DNA of 8,895 nucleotides, taken from the NCBI GenBank assembly GCA_913020705.1, contig CAJWBY010000175.1, positions 1-8,895 of the forward strand, written 5' to 3'. Positions 1 through 8,102 of the stretch are shown piece by piece (the stretch's first letter is position 1; each line of letters begins with the position of its first letter). The stretch comes from an uncultured Colwellia sp. GTDB taxonomy: Bacteria > Pseudomonadota > Gammaproteobacteria > Enterobacterales > Alteromonadaceae. A program made the translations under genes and the position numbers. Under the pieces are notes generated by a model. It was given only the letters and a program-made list of their open reading frames with translations, ran no database searches and had not been told where the DNA came from.

Positions 1-15
1 TTTTTGGAGCTTCCC

Positions 16-486
16 ATGTATTGTCCTTTTTGCCGAGCTTTAGACACCAAAGTTATTGATTCCCGTTTGGTTTCTGATGGCCACCAAGTTCGCCGTCGTC
101 GTGAATGCTTAGCCTGCCATGAGCGGTACACTACGTTTGAAACTGCTGAGCTAGTTATGCCTCGCATCATTAAGAATGATGGTTCTCGTGAACCTTTCAA
201 TGAAGATAAGATGCGTAACGGTTTAGTGAGGGCATTAGAAAAACGCCCGGTAAGTGTTGAGCAAGTTGAATTGTCTATCAATAAAGTTAAGTCGCAATTA
301 CGCGCCACAGGTGAGCGAGAAGTGTCTAGTGAGTTACTTGGTAATATCATTATGGAACAACTAAAAGAATTAGATAAAGTGGCCTATGTACGATTTGCTT
401 CAGTTTATCGGTCTTTTGAAGATATTAGAGAGTTTGGTGAAGAGATTGCTCGCCTAGGAAATGACAAAGAGTGCGATGAAAAATAA
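16..486 (+). CDS. nrdR: Transcriptional repressor NrdR
   Basis: NrdR is a zinc-ribbon and ATP-cone repressor that senses ATP/dATP and shuts down ribonucleotide reductase operons by binding NrdR boxes. The 156-residue product matches the family length (E. coli about 149). The N-terminal zinc ribbon shows paired cysteines C3/C6 and C31/C34, with the basic run RRRR at residues 26-29. The ATP-cone follows from about residue 49 and carries the conserved stretches [18 protein letters not shown] and [11 protein letters not shown]; the end has [14 protein letters not shown]. The ATG at 16 is preferred over an upstream in-frame TTG at 4, because GGAG at 6-9 sits six bases before it and the family begins M-x-CPFC. 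It overlaps or abuts ribD, the usual arrangement. The promoter lies left of the window. Assignment is near certain. Confidence 0.97.
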   Translation: MYCPFCRALDTKVIDSRLVSDGHQVRRRRECLACHERYTTFETAELVMPRIIKNDGSREPFNEDKMRNGLVRALEKRPVSVEQVELSINKVKSQLRATGEREVSSELLGNIIMEQLKELDKVAYVRFASVYRSFEDIREFGEEIARLGNDKECDEK

Positions 487-1624
487 TATGACCCAATTTT
501 CATCTGATGATTACCGTTTTATGCAGCGAGCAATAACACTTGCTAAGCGAGGTCATTACACGACATCGCCTAATCCTCGAGTGGGTTGTGTACTAGTAAA
601 AAATGGTGAGATTATTGGTGAAGGTTTCCACCAAAAAGCAGGTGAAGGTCACGCAGAAGTGAACGCACTAAAAATGGCTGGCAACAATGCACAAGGTGCA
701 ACAGCTTATGTAACGCTTGAACCTTGCAGTCATTTTGGAAGAACCCCGCCATGTGCCCAAGGGTTAATTAAAGCAGGGGTTAAGCATGTCATCGCCGCTA
801 TGGTTGATCCAAACCCTAAAGTAGCGGGCAATGGGCTGAAAATGCTTGAACAAGCAGGAGTCTCTAACCAGCATGGGTTATTAACTCAGGCGGCAGAAAA
901 TTTAAATATCGGTTTTATAAAACAAATGACCACAGGTTTACCCTATGTTCGTTGTAAGTTAGCGGCGAGCTTAGACGGTAAAACCGCAATGAAAAATGGT
1001 GAAAGCAAATGGATAACGTCACCTCAAGCTCGACAAGATGTTCAGCGGTTACGCGCTCAAAGTTGTGCAATTATTAGTGGTGCCGATAGTATATTAATTG
1101 ATGATGCGAAAATGACGGTTCGATGGTCTGAATTTGGAGAGCTGAAAAATAGCTATCAAAAGGAATTAGTTAGGCAGCCAATTAGAATAGTCATCGACTC
1201 AAAAAACCGTTTGACGCCTAGCTTAGCTTTGTTCAAAGAAAGTGGGCCCATAATATTAATTAGAAACACCATTGAAAACATTCATCAATGGCCTCATTTT
1301 GTAAAACAAGTATGTTTACCCTTTGATCAAAAATCAAAAAGTAAACAGCATATAGATTTACGCGCCTTATTAGAATATTTAGCTAAGCTAAACTTAAACG
1401 ATGTATTAATTGAATCTGGATCTCGTTTAGCGGGTGCTTTTATTGAGCAAAATTTAGTTGATGAATTGATTTTATATCAAGCCCCAAAATTGATGGGGGC
1501 TGATAGTCAAAGCTTGGTAAATATGACTACGATTGAAAACTTGAGCCAAGCCAAAGAACTAAATATTAGTGATCTACGTATGATTGGCAAAGATATCCGT
1601 ATTATTGCTAAATTTTCACATTGA
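476..1624 (+). CDS. ribD: Bifunctional riboflavin biosynthesis deaminase/reductase RibD
   Basis: RibD performs the second and third steps of riboflavin synthesis in the cytosol: deamination of the pyrimidine product of GTP cyclohydrolase II, then NADPH-dependent reduction of its ribosyl chain. The N-terminal CMP/dCMP-type deaminase domain (about residues 15-145) has the zinc signature HAE at 59-61 and [14 protein letters not shown] with C84 and C93. The reductase domain starts near [16 protein letters not shown] (about residue 156) and runs to the end, including [17 protein letters not shown] and APKLMG. Three in-frame ATGs compete: 461 (AGGA only one base away), 476 (AAGAG at 467-471, four bases away) and 488 (best fit to family length, poor Shine-Dalgarno). 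I chose 476, which gives 382 residues; 488 is nearly as likely. It overlaps the nrdR 3' end, suggesting translational coupling. Confidence 0.95.
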   Translation: MKNNMTQFSSDDYRFMQRAITLAKRGHYTTSPNPRVGCVLVKNGEIIGEGFHQKAGEGHAEVNALKMAGNNAQGATAYVTLEPCSHFGRTPPCAQGLIKAGVKHVIAAMVDPNPKVAGNGLKMLEQAGVSNQHGLLTQAAENLNIGFIKQMTTGLPYVRCKLAASLDGKTAMKNGESKWITSPQARQDVQRLRAQSCAIISGADSILIDDAKMTVRWSEFGELKNSYQKELVRQPIRIVIDSKNRLTPSLALFKESGPIILIRNTIENIHQWPHFVKQVCLPFDQKSKSKQHIDLRALLEYLAKLNLNDVLIESGSRLAGAFIEQNLVDELILYQAPKLMGADSQSLVNMTTIENLSQAKELNISDLRMIGKDIRIIAKFSH

Positions 1625-1679
1625 AATTTTAGTATTATGTTGAGTTTAACTCGACCTAAAAATGACTTAAAGAGTGATT

Positions 1680-2345
1680 ATGTTTACAGGAATAATTGAA
1701 GCGATTGGCACAATTCAAGCCATAAATATTACCGGTCAGGGCGCAAGACTTGTTATTTCAACCGGAACACTCGATATGAGTGACGTTAAATTGGGTGACT
1801 CGATAGCCAATAATGGTATTTGTTTAACGGTCGTTGCCTTTGACTCATCAAGTTTTAGTGCTGATGTTTCAAATGAAACGTTAACACGTACAGGTTTTGT
1901 TAATTATAAAACGGGTCAAAAGATTAACTTAGAGAAAGCGATGTTACCTACTACGCGTTTTGGTGGGCATATGGTCTCTGGTCATGTTGATGCAATGGTT
2001 GCAATTACTTCAATTGAACATAACGGTAATAGTATTGAATACTGGCTAGATATGCCGAGTGATTTAGCACCTTATATCGCCGAAAAAGGATCTATTACCA
2101 TAGATGGTACGAGTTTAACCGTAAATAGTATAACAGCTGATAAATTCCGTATAACGATTGTGCCACACACAACCGAACAAACAATTATTGCCCATTACCA
2201 AGTTGGCACCCAAGTGAATTTAGAAGTTGATTTAATCGCACGTTACATTGAGCGTTTATTAACTCGCAAGGAACATAGTTCACCTGAAAGTAAAAGTTCA
2301 GGTGTAACCCATGAATTATTAGCTCGTAGTGGCTATATTAAATAA
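1680..2345 (+). CDS. ribE: Riboflavin synthase (alpha subunit)
   Basis: This enzyme dismutates two molecules of 6,7-dimethyl-8-ribityllumazine into riboflavin and the pyrimidine intermediate, acting as a trimer. The 221-residue protein begins with the family's MFTGI and consists of two lumazine-binding beta barrels. Barrel one (about 1-90) contains NNGICLTV with C48. Barrel two (about 97-190) contains GGHMVSGHVD at 95-104 and IDGTSLTVN at 141-149. The repeat of the GxxLTV pattern reflects the internal duplication. The ATG at 1680 has AAGAG at 1669-1673 six bases upstream; a GTG at 1674 has no room for a ribosome site. The 55-base gap after ribD contains a small inverted repeat at 1639-1655 (six base pairs including one G-U) without a T-tract, so I do not call it a terminator. 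Some annotations name this gene ribC. Confidence 0.96.
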   Translation: MFTGIIEAIGTIQAINITGQGARLVISTGTLDMSDVKLGDSIANNGICLTVVAFDSSSFSADVSNETLTRTGFVNYKTGQKINLEKAMLPTTRFGGHMVSGHVDAMVAITSIEHNGNSIEYWLDMPSDLAPYIAEKGSITIDGTSLTVNSITADKFRITIVPHTTEQTIIAHYQVGTQVNLEVDLIARYIERLLTRKEHSSPESKSSGVTHELLARSGYIK

Positions 2346-2357
2346 AAAGAGATGATC

Positions 2358-3467
2358 ATGAATTTAAATACCCCACAAGAAATTATTGACGATATTGCTC
2401 TAGGTAAAATGGTCATTTTGATGGATGACGAAGACAGAGAAAATGAAGGCGACTTCATTATGGCTGCTGAAAAAGTTACGCCAGAAGCTATTAATTTTAT
2501 GGCGACTCACGGTCGTGGTTTAATTTGTATGCCAATGACTGTTGAAAAGTGCCAAGAGTTAAAGCTGCCGTTAATGGTCGAAAAAAATGACGCTCAGTTC
2601 AGTACAAACTTCACTGTTTCAATTGAAGCAGCACAAGGCGTAACTACTGGTATTTCCGCCGGTGATCGCGCAACGACAGTATTAGCTGCAGTTGCCAAAG
2701 ATGCTAACCATTTAAGTATTGTTCAACCAGGTCATATATTTCCGTTAATTGCTAAAGATGGCGGCGTCTTGAATCGCGCAGGGCACACTGAAGCTGGTAC
2801 TGACTTAGCACGTCTAGCTGGCTTAGAGCCTGCGGCGGTTATTGTTGAAATATTGAATGAAGACGGCACAATGGCACGTCGACCTGATTTAGAAGTCATC
2901 GCGGAAAAGCATGATTTAAAAATGGGGACAATTGCTGATTTAATTGAATACCGAAATGCTAATGAAACGACTATTGAACGCGTTTCTCAATGTAAGTTAC
3001 CAACAGCATTCGGTGAGTTCGATTTAACCGTATTTAAAGACACCATTGATGGTCAAGCACACTTTGCGTTAACGAAAGGCGAAATTAAAGCAGAAAATCC
3101 AACGTTAGTGCGTGTTCATTTAGAAAACACTTTTAGAGACTTATTATTCAGTCAGCGTGAAAGTGTAGCCCAGTGGCCAATGGCAAATGCTTTAGAAAAA
3201 ATTGCTAAAGAAGGAGGCGTATTAGTTTTATTGGGTAAACATGAATCTACAGCCGAACTTATCGCACAAGTAGAAAAGTATGCGAAGATTGATGCAGGTG
3301 AAGAGGTTAATGAAATCAAGCGCCATGTAGGTTCTCGTAACGTTGGAGTTGGCTCTCAAATCCTTTCAAACTTAGGCGTAAGTAAAATGCGTTTATTAAG
3401 CTCACAAACCAAGTACCATTCATTATCTGGTTTTGGCCTTGAAGTTGTTGAATATATAGCTGAATAG
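2358..3467 (+). CDS. ribBX: RibBX: DHBP synthase with degenerate GTP cyclohydrolase II-like domain
   Basis: The N-terminal domain (about residues 1-200) is 3,4-dihydroxy-2-butanone 4-phosphate synthase, which converts ribulose 5-phosphate to the four-carbon unit of riboflavin. It carries [10 protein letters not shown] at 23-32, THGRG at 50-54, [12 protein letters not shown] at 96-107 and [13 protein letters not shown] at 143-155. The C-terminal part (about 208-369) aligns in order with GTP cyclohydrolase II ([35 protein letters not shown]). It lacks the zinc cysteines: where RibA has a CLTGD...RCDCG pattern, this protein has NTFRD...QRESV, and the QEGRNIGL loop is replaced by KHESTAELI. The domain should not hydrolyse GTP. 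This is the known RibBX variant of Proteobacteria, often labelled ribBA or ribB. The ATG at 2358 is chosen over 2352 because AAGAG at 2347-2351 then lies six bases away. Product 369 residues; the ribE stop is 12 bases upstream. Confidence 0.93.
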   Translation: MNLNTPQEIIDDIALGKMVILMDDEDRENEGDFIMAAEKVTPEAINFMATHGRGLICMPMTVEKCQELKLPLMVEKNDAQFSTNFTVSIEAAQGVTTGISAGDRATTVLAAVAKDANHLSIVQPGHIFPLIAKDGGVLNRAGHTEAGTDLARLAGLEPAAVIVEILNEDGTMARRPDLEVIAEKHDLKMGTIADLIEYRNANETTIERVSQCKLPTAFGEFDLTVFKDTIDGQAHFALTKGEIKAENPTLVRVHLENTFRDLLFSQRESVAQWPMANALEKIAKEGGVLVLLGKHESTAELIAQVEKYAKIDAGEEVNEIKRHVGSRNVGVGSQILSNLGVSKMRLLSSQTKYHSLSGFGLEVVEYIAE

Positions 3468-3479
3468 TTGTTTGATGAG

Positions 3480-3520
3480 AAACTCATCTATAAAATTAAT
3501 TTATAGATGAGTTTTAATTA
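3480..3520 (+). terminator. Rho-independent terminator after ribBX, possibly shared with dxs
   Basis: A perfect 15-base-pair stem pairs 3480-3494 with 3500-3514 around a five-base loop. It is followed on the plus strand by TTTTAATTATT. It lies 13 bases past the ribBX stop and 50 bases past the dxs stop of the convergent minus-strand operon. Its minus-strand T-run is only three bases, so it should work better for the rib operon than for dxs. The stem is AT-rich but long. Confidence 0.8.
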
Positions 3521-3563
3521 TTGATGCTAATATTTTGAAAAATTGAAGCGTAAGTTATAACGC

Positions 3564-5447
3564 TTAGAGTTTAATAAAAGCATTGATTTTATCAATGATA
3601 CCTTTGCTGTCTAAACCAAGCTCTTGATGAATTTCTTGCTGAGTACCATGTTTGATAAAACTATCAGGCAAACCAATATTTAATATTTTAATCGCGATAC
3701 CTTGACTAAGAATATATTCATTAACACCTGAACCGGCACCACCCGCAATTGCATTATCTTCAACAGTAATAATCACATCATGATTTTTTACAACATCATC
3801 GATAAGTGTTAAATCAAGTGGTTTAACAAAGCGCATATCAATCAAAGTTGCATTGAGTTCTTTAGCTGAAATTTTAGCTTCATCTAAAGTGCTACCAAAA
3901 TTTAAAATGGCACAAGCAGGTTTAGCGCTATCAGCGATCGTCTCAAAAATAGTATTCGCTTTACCTATTTCTATGGTTTCGTTTATATCAGGTAAAAGTG
4001 CACCATTACCTGAGCCTCTTGGATAACGGACCGCCACAGGACCATTATGTTTAAAGCCAGTGGTGAGCATTAGTTGACATTCACGTTCGTCCGAAGGTGC
4101 CATAATCACTATGTTTGGAACACAGCGCATAAAACTTAAATCAAATGAACCTTGATGGGTTGGTCCATCTGCGCCTACAATACCTGCGCGATCAATCGCG
4201 AAGAGTACAGGTAAGTTTTGTATAGCAATATCGTGAATAAACTGGTCGTAACCACGCTGTAAAAAGCTTGAATATATTGCTACAACAGGCTTGTTACCGC
4301 CAATCGCTAAACCGGCAGCAAAAGTAACTGCGTGCTGTTCGGCTATGGCAACATCATAATATTGATTAGGGAAACGTTGGCTGAATTCAACCATGCCAGA
4401 ACCTTCACGCATTGCTGGCGTGATGGCAACGAGTGAATTATTTTGTTCAGCGGTTTTACAGAGCCAGTCGCCAAATATTTTGGAATAAGTCGGCAAGCTT
4501 GGTTTGCTCATAGGTAAGCTAGTTTGAGCGGGATCAAATTTAGGCACTGCATGATACTTAATTGGATCTTGTTCTGCTGCGTGATAACCCTTGCCTTTTT
4601 TAGTGGCAATATGCAGAATTTGAGGCCCTTTTAAATTGCGCATATTGGTGATGGTATCGACTAAGCCATTAACATCATGACCATCAATAGGACCAATATA
4701 GTTAAAACCCAACTCTTCAAAAAATGTACTGGGTACAACCATACCTTTTAAGTGCTCTTCAGCACGACTTGCTAATTCTTTAATGGGAGGAATATTGTTA
4801 AGTATGCGCTTACTACCTTCTCGAATTCCAGTGTATAAGCTTCCCGATAACATTTTTGCGAAGTGATTATTCAGTGCTCCGACGTTTTCTGAAATTGACA
4901 TTTCGTTGTCATTTAAAATAACTAACATGTCACTTTTGATATCACCTGCATGATTGAGTGCTTCAAAAGCCATGCCTGCAGTCATTGCACCATCACCAAT
5001 TACAGCGACAACTTTACGATTTTTTTCTTCTTTTTCTGCAGCAACAGCCATGCCTAATGCTGCCGAAATTGAGGTACTTGAATGTCCAACGCTTAATACA
5101 TCGTATTCACTTTCTTCGCGCCACGGGAAAGGATGCAAACCATCTTTTTGACGAATCGTATGCAATTGATCTCGGCGTCCCGTTAATATTTTATGTGGGT
5201 AAGCTTGGTGCCCAACATCCCAAATAAGATGGTCGAACGGCGTTTTATACACATAATGTAAAGCTACCGTTAATTCGATGGCGCCTAGACCTGAAGCAAA
5301 ATGCCCACTACTTTTACTTACCGAACTTAATAAGTAACTACGTAGTTCTTTACTGGCCTGAGGTAACTGGCTTTGATCTAACATACGTAGATCGTCAGGA
5401 GAATTTATATTGGCCAATAAAGGGTAGTCGGCAAGATTTATATTCAT
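3564..5447 (-). CDS. dxs: 1-deoxy-D-xylulose-5-phosphate synthase
   Basis: DXS condenses pyruvate and glyceraldehyde 3-phosphate into DXP. This is the first step of the non-mevalonate isoprenoid pathway and also feeds thiamine and pyridoxal synthesis. The 627-residue length is typical (E. coli 620). Key residues sit at the E. coli numbering: H49 in SGHFASGLG, the thiamine diphosphate motif GDGAMTAG at 151-158 closing with NDN at 179-181, catalytic E370 in [14 protein letters not shown]398, D427 and H431. The transketolase-like N-terminal, pyrimidine-binding middle and C-terminal domains are all complete. It is the last gene of the xseB-ispA-dxs operon, with 35 bases between the ispA stop and this ATG. 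The ribosome site is weak (AAAGAA about 14 bases upstream), suggesting modest initiation or coupling to ispA. No better start exists downstream before conserved sequence. Confidence 0.97.
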   Translation of the reverse strand: MNINLADYPLLANINSPDDLRMLDQSQLPQASKELRSYLLSSVSKSSGHFASGLGAIELTVALHYVYKTPFDHLIWDVGHQAYPHKILTGRRDQLHTIRQKDGLHPFPWREESEYDVLSVGHSSTSISAALGMAVAAEKEEKNRKVVAVIGDGAMTAGMAFEALNHAGDIKSDMLVILNDNEMSISENVGALNNHFAKMLSGSLYTGIREGSKRILNNIPPIKELASRAEEHLKGMVVPSTFFEELGFNYIGPIDGHDVNGLVDTITNMRNLKGPQILHIATKKGKGYHAAEQDPIKYHAVPKFDPAQTSLPMSKPSLPTYSKIFGDWLCKTAEQNNSLVAITPAMREGSGMVEFSQRFPNQYYDVAIAEQHAVTFAAGLAIGGNKPVVAIYSSFLQRGYDQFIHDIAIQNLPVLFAIDRAGIVGADGPTHQGSFDLSFMRCVPNIVIMAPSDERECQLMLTTGFKHNGPVAVRYPRGSGNGALLPDINETIEIGKANTIFETIADSAKPACAILNFGSTLDEAKISAKELNATLIDMRFVKPLDLTLIDDVVKNHDVIITVEDNAIAGGAGSGVNEYILSQGIAIKILNIGLPDSFIKHGTQQEIHQELGLDSKGIIDKINAFIKL

Positions 5448-5482
5448 ATTATTTTATTTATTCTTTAAATTGCTAGAGCGGA

Positions 5483-6373
5483 TTAATGTGCGCGTTTTAT
5501 AATAAACGTCGCAAATTCAGCTAAGTTATCTGTATTGTAGGGTAAAGTCGCTAAAGCTTGAAGTGCTTGTTGATATAAGTTGTCAGCTTTTTGTTGAGCA
5601 CCTTCCAAACCTAGAAGCGCAGGGTAGGTACTTTTATTGGCTGAAACGTCTGAACCTGCTGGTTTTCCTAACTCCTCGTCACTCGAAATAATATCAATTA
5701 TATCATCACGTACTTGATAGGCTAAACCAACATGTTCTGCATAAATAGCTAATTGGTACTTTTCATCATCTGTGATGTGGTCGCTTATTTCTGCAACCAT
5801 AGTCACTGATGCTTTTAATAAGGCACCTGTTTTTAGGGAATGCAGTTTTTCTAATTCAGTAAGTGAGATTTTTTTATTCGTTGCAGAAATATCGAGTGCC
5901 TGTCCACCGCACATACCTTGGTAACCTGAAGCCTGAACTAATTGACGAATTAAACTAACGCGCTTAGGTTCTGCTTGAACACTAAAGTTATGGTTAACTA
6001 AAATATCGAAAGCAAGGGTTTGTAAACTATCACCGGCTAATATTGCAGTGGCTTCATCAAAGGCTTTATGACAGGTTGGTTGACCACGACGTAAATCGTC
6101 ATCATCCATAGAAGGTAGGTCATCGTGTATTAATGAAAATGCATGAATGCATTCTAATGCTGCGGCAATACCGTCAACATCAGATAACTCAAGTCCAAGA
6201 GCTTCACCCGTTATGTAGCTTAAATAAGGACGCATACGCTTGCCACCAATCAATAACCCATATTGCATGGCTAACCATAATCTTTCATCATTTATTTCAT
6301 ATGTGGCTAATTTGTCTGCAAGATATTCGTTAATGCGAGTTTGATATAAATCGAGTTGTTTTAATTGGGTCAC
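5483..6373 (-). CDS. ispA: Farnesyl diphosphate synthase (geranyltranstransferase)
   Basis: IspA adds two isopentenyl diphosphate units to dimethylallyl diphosphate to make farnesyl diphosphate, the precursor of ubiquinone chains and undecaprenyl phosphate. The 296-residue product is all-alpha trans-prenyltransferase length (E. coli 299). The first aspartate-rich motif DDLPSMD is at 84-90, followed by DDDLRRG. The second, DDIID, is at 223-227 with GKPAGSD after it. GGKRMRP at 43-49 binds diphosphate. The start is a GTG that shares its G with the xseB stop codon (TAGTG), so translation is probably coupled to xseB. It lies between xseB and dxs, as in many gammaproteobacteria. All catalytic motifs are intact. 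Confidence 0.97.
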   Translation of the reverse strand: MTQLKQLDLYQTRINEYLADKLATYEINDERLWLAMQYGLLIGGKRMRPYLSYITGEALGLELSDVDGIAAALECIHAFSLIHDDLPSMDDDDLRRGQPTCHKAFDEATAILAGDSLQTLAFDILVNHNFSVQAEPKRVSLIRQLVQASGYQGMCGGQALDISATNKKISLTELEKLHSLKTGALLKASVTMVAEISDHITDDEKYQLAIYAEHVGLAYQVRDDIIDIISSDEELGKPAGSDVSANKSTYPALLGLEGAQQKADNLYQQALQALATLPYNTDNLAEFATFIIKRAH

Positions 6374-6630
6374 TAATCGTTACTCGTATTGTCAGATTCA
6401 CCTTCAAAGGTTTCTAGTTGAGTTTTACCATTTTTAGTGAGTAATATTTGAATTTTTTGTTCAGCATTTTTTAACTTTTCTTGACTAGCTTGACTTAGGT
6501 TTAAGCCACGTTCAAAAAGCGTCATTGAATCTTCTAAACTCAGTTCACCTTGTTCCAAATTTTGAACAATAGTTTCGAGCTCTGAAAGTGATTCTTCAAA
6601 GCTTAAATTTTCTAATTTTTTCTTAGCCAT
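6373..6630 (-). CDS. xseB: Exodeoxyribonuclease VII small subunit
   Basis: XseB assembles with the large subunit XseA into exonuclease VII, which degrades single-stranded DNA from both ends into acid-soluble oligonucleotides. The 85-residue protein (E. coli 80) shows the family core: FEESLSELETIVQNLEQGELSLEDSMTLFERG at about residues 11-42, then an amphipathic helix QEKLKNAEQKIQILL and an acidic tail. XseA is not in this window, which is normal. It is the first gene of the operon with ispA and dxs. The region before the ATG lacks a clear Shine-Dalgarno. A short palindrome, ATCACTGTGAT (6639-6649), sits nine bases upstream and could form a five-base-pair stem in the leader. Confidence 0.94.
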   Translation of the reverse strand: MAKKKLENLSFEESLSELETIVQNLEQGELSLEDSMTLFERGLNLSQASQEKLKNAEQKIQILLTKNGKTQLETFEGESDNTSND

Positions 6631-6667
6631 TAACGAGGATCACTGTGATTAAATATCTAGGCGCAAA

Positions 6668-6698
6668 TTTATACCAAACCCAATAATTAATCAATCAA
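6668..6698 (-). promoter_or_regulatory. Candidate sigma-70 promoter for xseB-ispA-dxs
   Basis: Read on the minus strand, TATAAA (6673-6668) is preceded by TGG, forming an extended −10 element TGnTATAAA. TTGATT occurs twice upstream, at 6694-6689 (15-base spacer) and 6698-6693 (19-base spacer), neither ideal. Transcription would begin near 6661, about 30 bases before the xseB ATG. The call rests on motif match and position alone. Confidence 0.4.
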
Positions 6699-6947
6699 CT
6701 TCAAGTCATTCAATCTCTAATTATCAAGTCCTGCTTTATATAAAATATTCATTAGCTTGTTATACCGCTCTTATATTGACGGGTGTAGGGTTTGACAAGT
6801 GTTCTGGATTATAAATAGCTAATCTTTGGGCATTTACTTAATTAAATTTTGTACCTATATTTAAAAGCGTTTGAATATCTAACGTTAAGTATATTTGAGC
6901 TATTACTTGTTGTAATAAATTTAAAATTAATAATAGCGATTAATTCC

Positions 6948-6974
6948 TTAAGTTATTGACAATATGGGCGATAA
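6948..6974 (+). promoter_or_regulatory. Candidate sigma-28 (FliA) flagellar promoter of pomA
   Basis: TTAAGTTA at 6948-6955 matches six of eight bases of the enterobacterial FliA −35 element TAAAGTTT. GGCGATAA at 6967-6974 matches seven of eight of the −10 element GCCGATAA. The spacer is exactly 11 bases, as the consensus requires. Stator genes are late flagellar genes and commonly use sigma-28. Transcription would begin near 6981, leaving a leader of about 105 bases. A TTGACA at 6956-6961 lies inside the spacer and could act as a sigma-70 −35, but its best −10 (TATATC at 6981-6986) is 19 bases away and weak. Confidence 0.6.
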
Positions 6975-7015
6975 TAAACTTATATCGTTTGGGTATATAA
7001 AAATATAAGTATTCG

Positions 7016-7072
7016 CGTATCGTAATACCTTAATGTATTATCAAATAATACGACGATACGTTTTATTTCTTT
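7016..7072 (+). promoter_or_regulatory. Palindromic leader with T-rich tail before the pomA ribosome site
   Basis: CGTATCGT (7016-7023) pairs perfectly with ACGATACG (7053-7060). Inside this eight-base-pair stem, GTATTA (7035-7040) can pair with TAATAC (7046-7051). Alternatively AATAC (7024-7028) can pair with GTATT (7035-7039); the two inner hairpins are mutually exclusive. The outer stem is followed by TTTTATTTCTTT, and the Shine-Dalgarno TGGAGG starts at 7074. It could be an attenuator, a translation-control element or a protein-binding palindrome; the sequence alone does not decide. Confidence 0.45.
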
Positions 7073-7085
7073 GTGGAGGCTTTTT

Positions 7086-7853
7086 GTGGATATAGCAACA
7101 ATATTAGGTGTAGTAGGCGCGATTGGCTTACTCATTATGGCGATGATGTTGTCTGGTGATATCAGTATGTTTATTGATACTCAGTCATTAATTATTGTTT
7201 TTGGTGGTTCAATATTTGTTGTCTTATCTAATTACAATCTTGGTCAGTTTTTTGGTCTCGGCAAAATTATTGGTAAGGCTTTTATGTTCAAAATTGAACA
7301 GCCTGATGAACTTATTGAAAAATCAGTTGAAATGGCTGACGCTGCACGTAAAGGTGGTTTTTTAGCATTAGAAGAAGCTGAAATTACTAATGGCTTTATG
7401 CAAAAAGGCGTCGACATGCTTGTTGATGGGCATGATGCCGATGTAGTGCGTGGAACGTTACAAAAAGATATACAGCTCACCACTGAACGTCATGAAACAG
7501 GCGTAGGCATGATGATGTCGCTTGCTGACGTAGCGCCTGCAATGGGCATGATTGGTACCTTAATTGGTTTGGTAGCGATGCTATCAAATATGGATGATCC
7601 AAAATCTATTGGTCCAGCAATGGCTGTTGCACTATTAACAACGCTATATGGAGCTTTTCTGGCTAACGTTATAGCCATTCCAATTGCCGCAAAATTAAAG
7701 TTACGATTAGCAGAAGAGCAAATGAATCAAGAATTGATACTTGATGCCATTTTAGGTATTCAAGACGGTCAAAATCCAAGAGTAATAGAAGGGTTACTGA
7801 AAAACTATCTTGCCGAAGGTAAGCGAGCTATAAATACAACTGACGAAGAGTAG
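7086..7853 (+). CDS. pomA: Flagellar motor stator protein PomA (MotA family)
   Basis: PomA forms the pentameric outer part of the sodium-driven flagellar stator in the inner membrane and pushes on FliG. The 255-residue protein has four membrane segments (about 5-22, 30-50, 147-168 and 178-200) with a large cytoplasmic loop between the second and third. That loop carries ADAARKGGFLALEE with R88, K89 and E96, the charged residues that contact FliG in Vibrio. The third helix region has the DVAPAMGMIGTLIGLVAMLSN signature, and the C-terminus has IQDGQNPRVIEG. The start is taken as GTG 7086, six bases after TGGAGG (7074-7079), giving the usual MDxAT beginning. An in-frame TTG at 7071 lies before the Shine-Dalgarno and is rejected. 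The gene is intact, but its partner pomB, 12 bases downstream, is broken. Confidence 0.96.
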   Translation: MDIATILGVVGAIGLLIMAMMLSGDISMFIDTQSLIIVFGGSIFVVLSNYNLGQFFGLGKIIGKAFMFKIEQPDELIEKSVEMADAARKGGFLALEEAEITNGFMQKGVDMLVDGHDADVVRGTLQKDIQLTTERHETGVGMMMSLADVAPAMGMIGTLIGLVAMLSNMDDPKSIGPAMAVALLTTLYGAFLANVIAIPIAAKLKLRLAEEQMNQELILDAILGIQDGQNPRVIEGLLKNYLAEGKRAINTTDEE

Positions 7854-7865
7854 CGGGAGTAATTT

Positions 7866-8102
7866 ATGGCTGAAAAATGTAAATGTCCACCTCCAGGGCT
7901 CCCTGCTTGGATGGGTACTTTTGCTGACTTAATGTCACTGTTAATGTGCTTTTTCGTTTTACTCTTATCTTTTTCAGAAATGGATGTTAATCGGCAGAAA
8001 GACTTTGTGATACTTAAATATGTGTATTACTTAGGCCATGATCTATCGTGCATGATATATGGGATCAAACTTCACCTCTATATTATTAGATCAGAGAAAT
8101 AA
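7866..8102 (+). pseudogene. pomB: Truncated pomB (flagellar stator, MotB family)
   Basis: PomB is the peptidoglycan-anchored stator subunit whose membrane aspartate carries sodium. Residues 1-43 are clearly PomB: a cysteine- and proline-rich start (KCKCPPPGLPAWMG), then one transmembrane helix with the ion-binding aspartate D21 in GTFADLMSLLMCFFVLLLSF and SEMDVNR just after. From about 7995 the reading no longer resembles the family (expected near here is a K-Q-x-A-G-S segment) and it stops after 78 residues. PomB is normally about 300 residues or more. The plug, linker and OmpA-like peptidoglycan-binding domain are all absent here. The start is sound, with GGGAG at 7855-7859 six bases before the ATG. 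The product cannot anchor to the wall, so stator function from this locus is unlikely. An assembly join error is an alternative explanation. Confidence 0.85.

Larger units (their letters stand above)
6631..7085. other. Divergent AT-rich intergenic region xseB/pomA
   Basis: This 455-base stretch separates the divergent xseB and pomA operons. It contains no reading frame that resembles a gene on either strand, no tRNA-like cloverleaf and no clear repeat array. What can be supported in it is the xseB promoter candidate near 6668-6698, the flagellar sigma-28 promoter candidate at 6948-6974 and the palindromic pomA leader at 7016-7060. The middle, about 6700-6945, shows nothing I can interpret beyond high AT content. 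Confidence 0.6.

Noticed and set aside
1639..1655. Inverted repeat in the ribD-ribE gap as a terminator
   Set aside because: The stem has six pairs including one G-U and no T-tract follows, and ribE continues the operon.
3468..3563. FMN riboswitch near the riboflavin genes
   Set aside because: There is no gap long enough before ribE or ribBX, and the space after ribBX holds only a simple terminator hairpin.
4954..5227. Plus-strand open frames opposite dxs
   Set aside because: They lie antisense inside a fully conserved dxs, have no ribosome sites and their translations look like low-complexity shadows.
6133..6333. Plus-strand open frame opposite ispA
   Set aside because: Antisense to conserved ispA sequence, with no family resemblance and no upstream ribosome site.
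6792..6815. TTGACA followed by TATAAA as a sigma-70 promoter
   Set aside because: The spacer is only 12 bases, too short for normal sigma-70 recognition, and the site is about 270 bases from pomA.
7244..7678. Two minus-strand open frames opposite pomA
   Set aside because: They mirror the conserved pomA reading frame and are rich in serine and proline in the way antisense shadows are.
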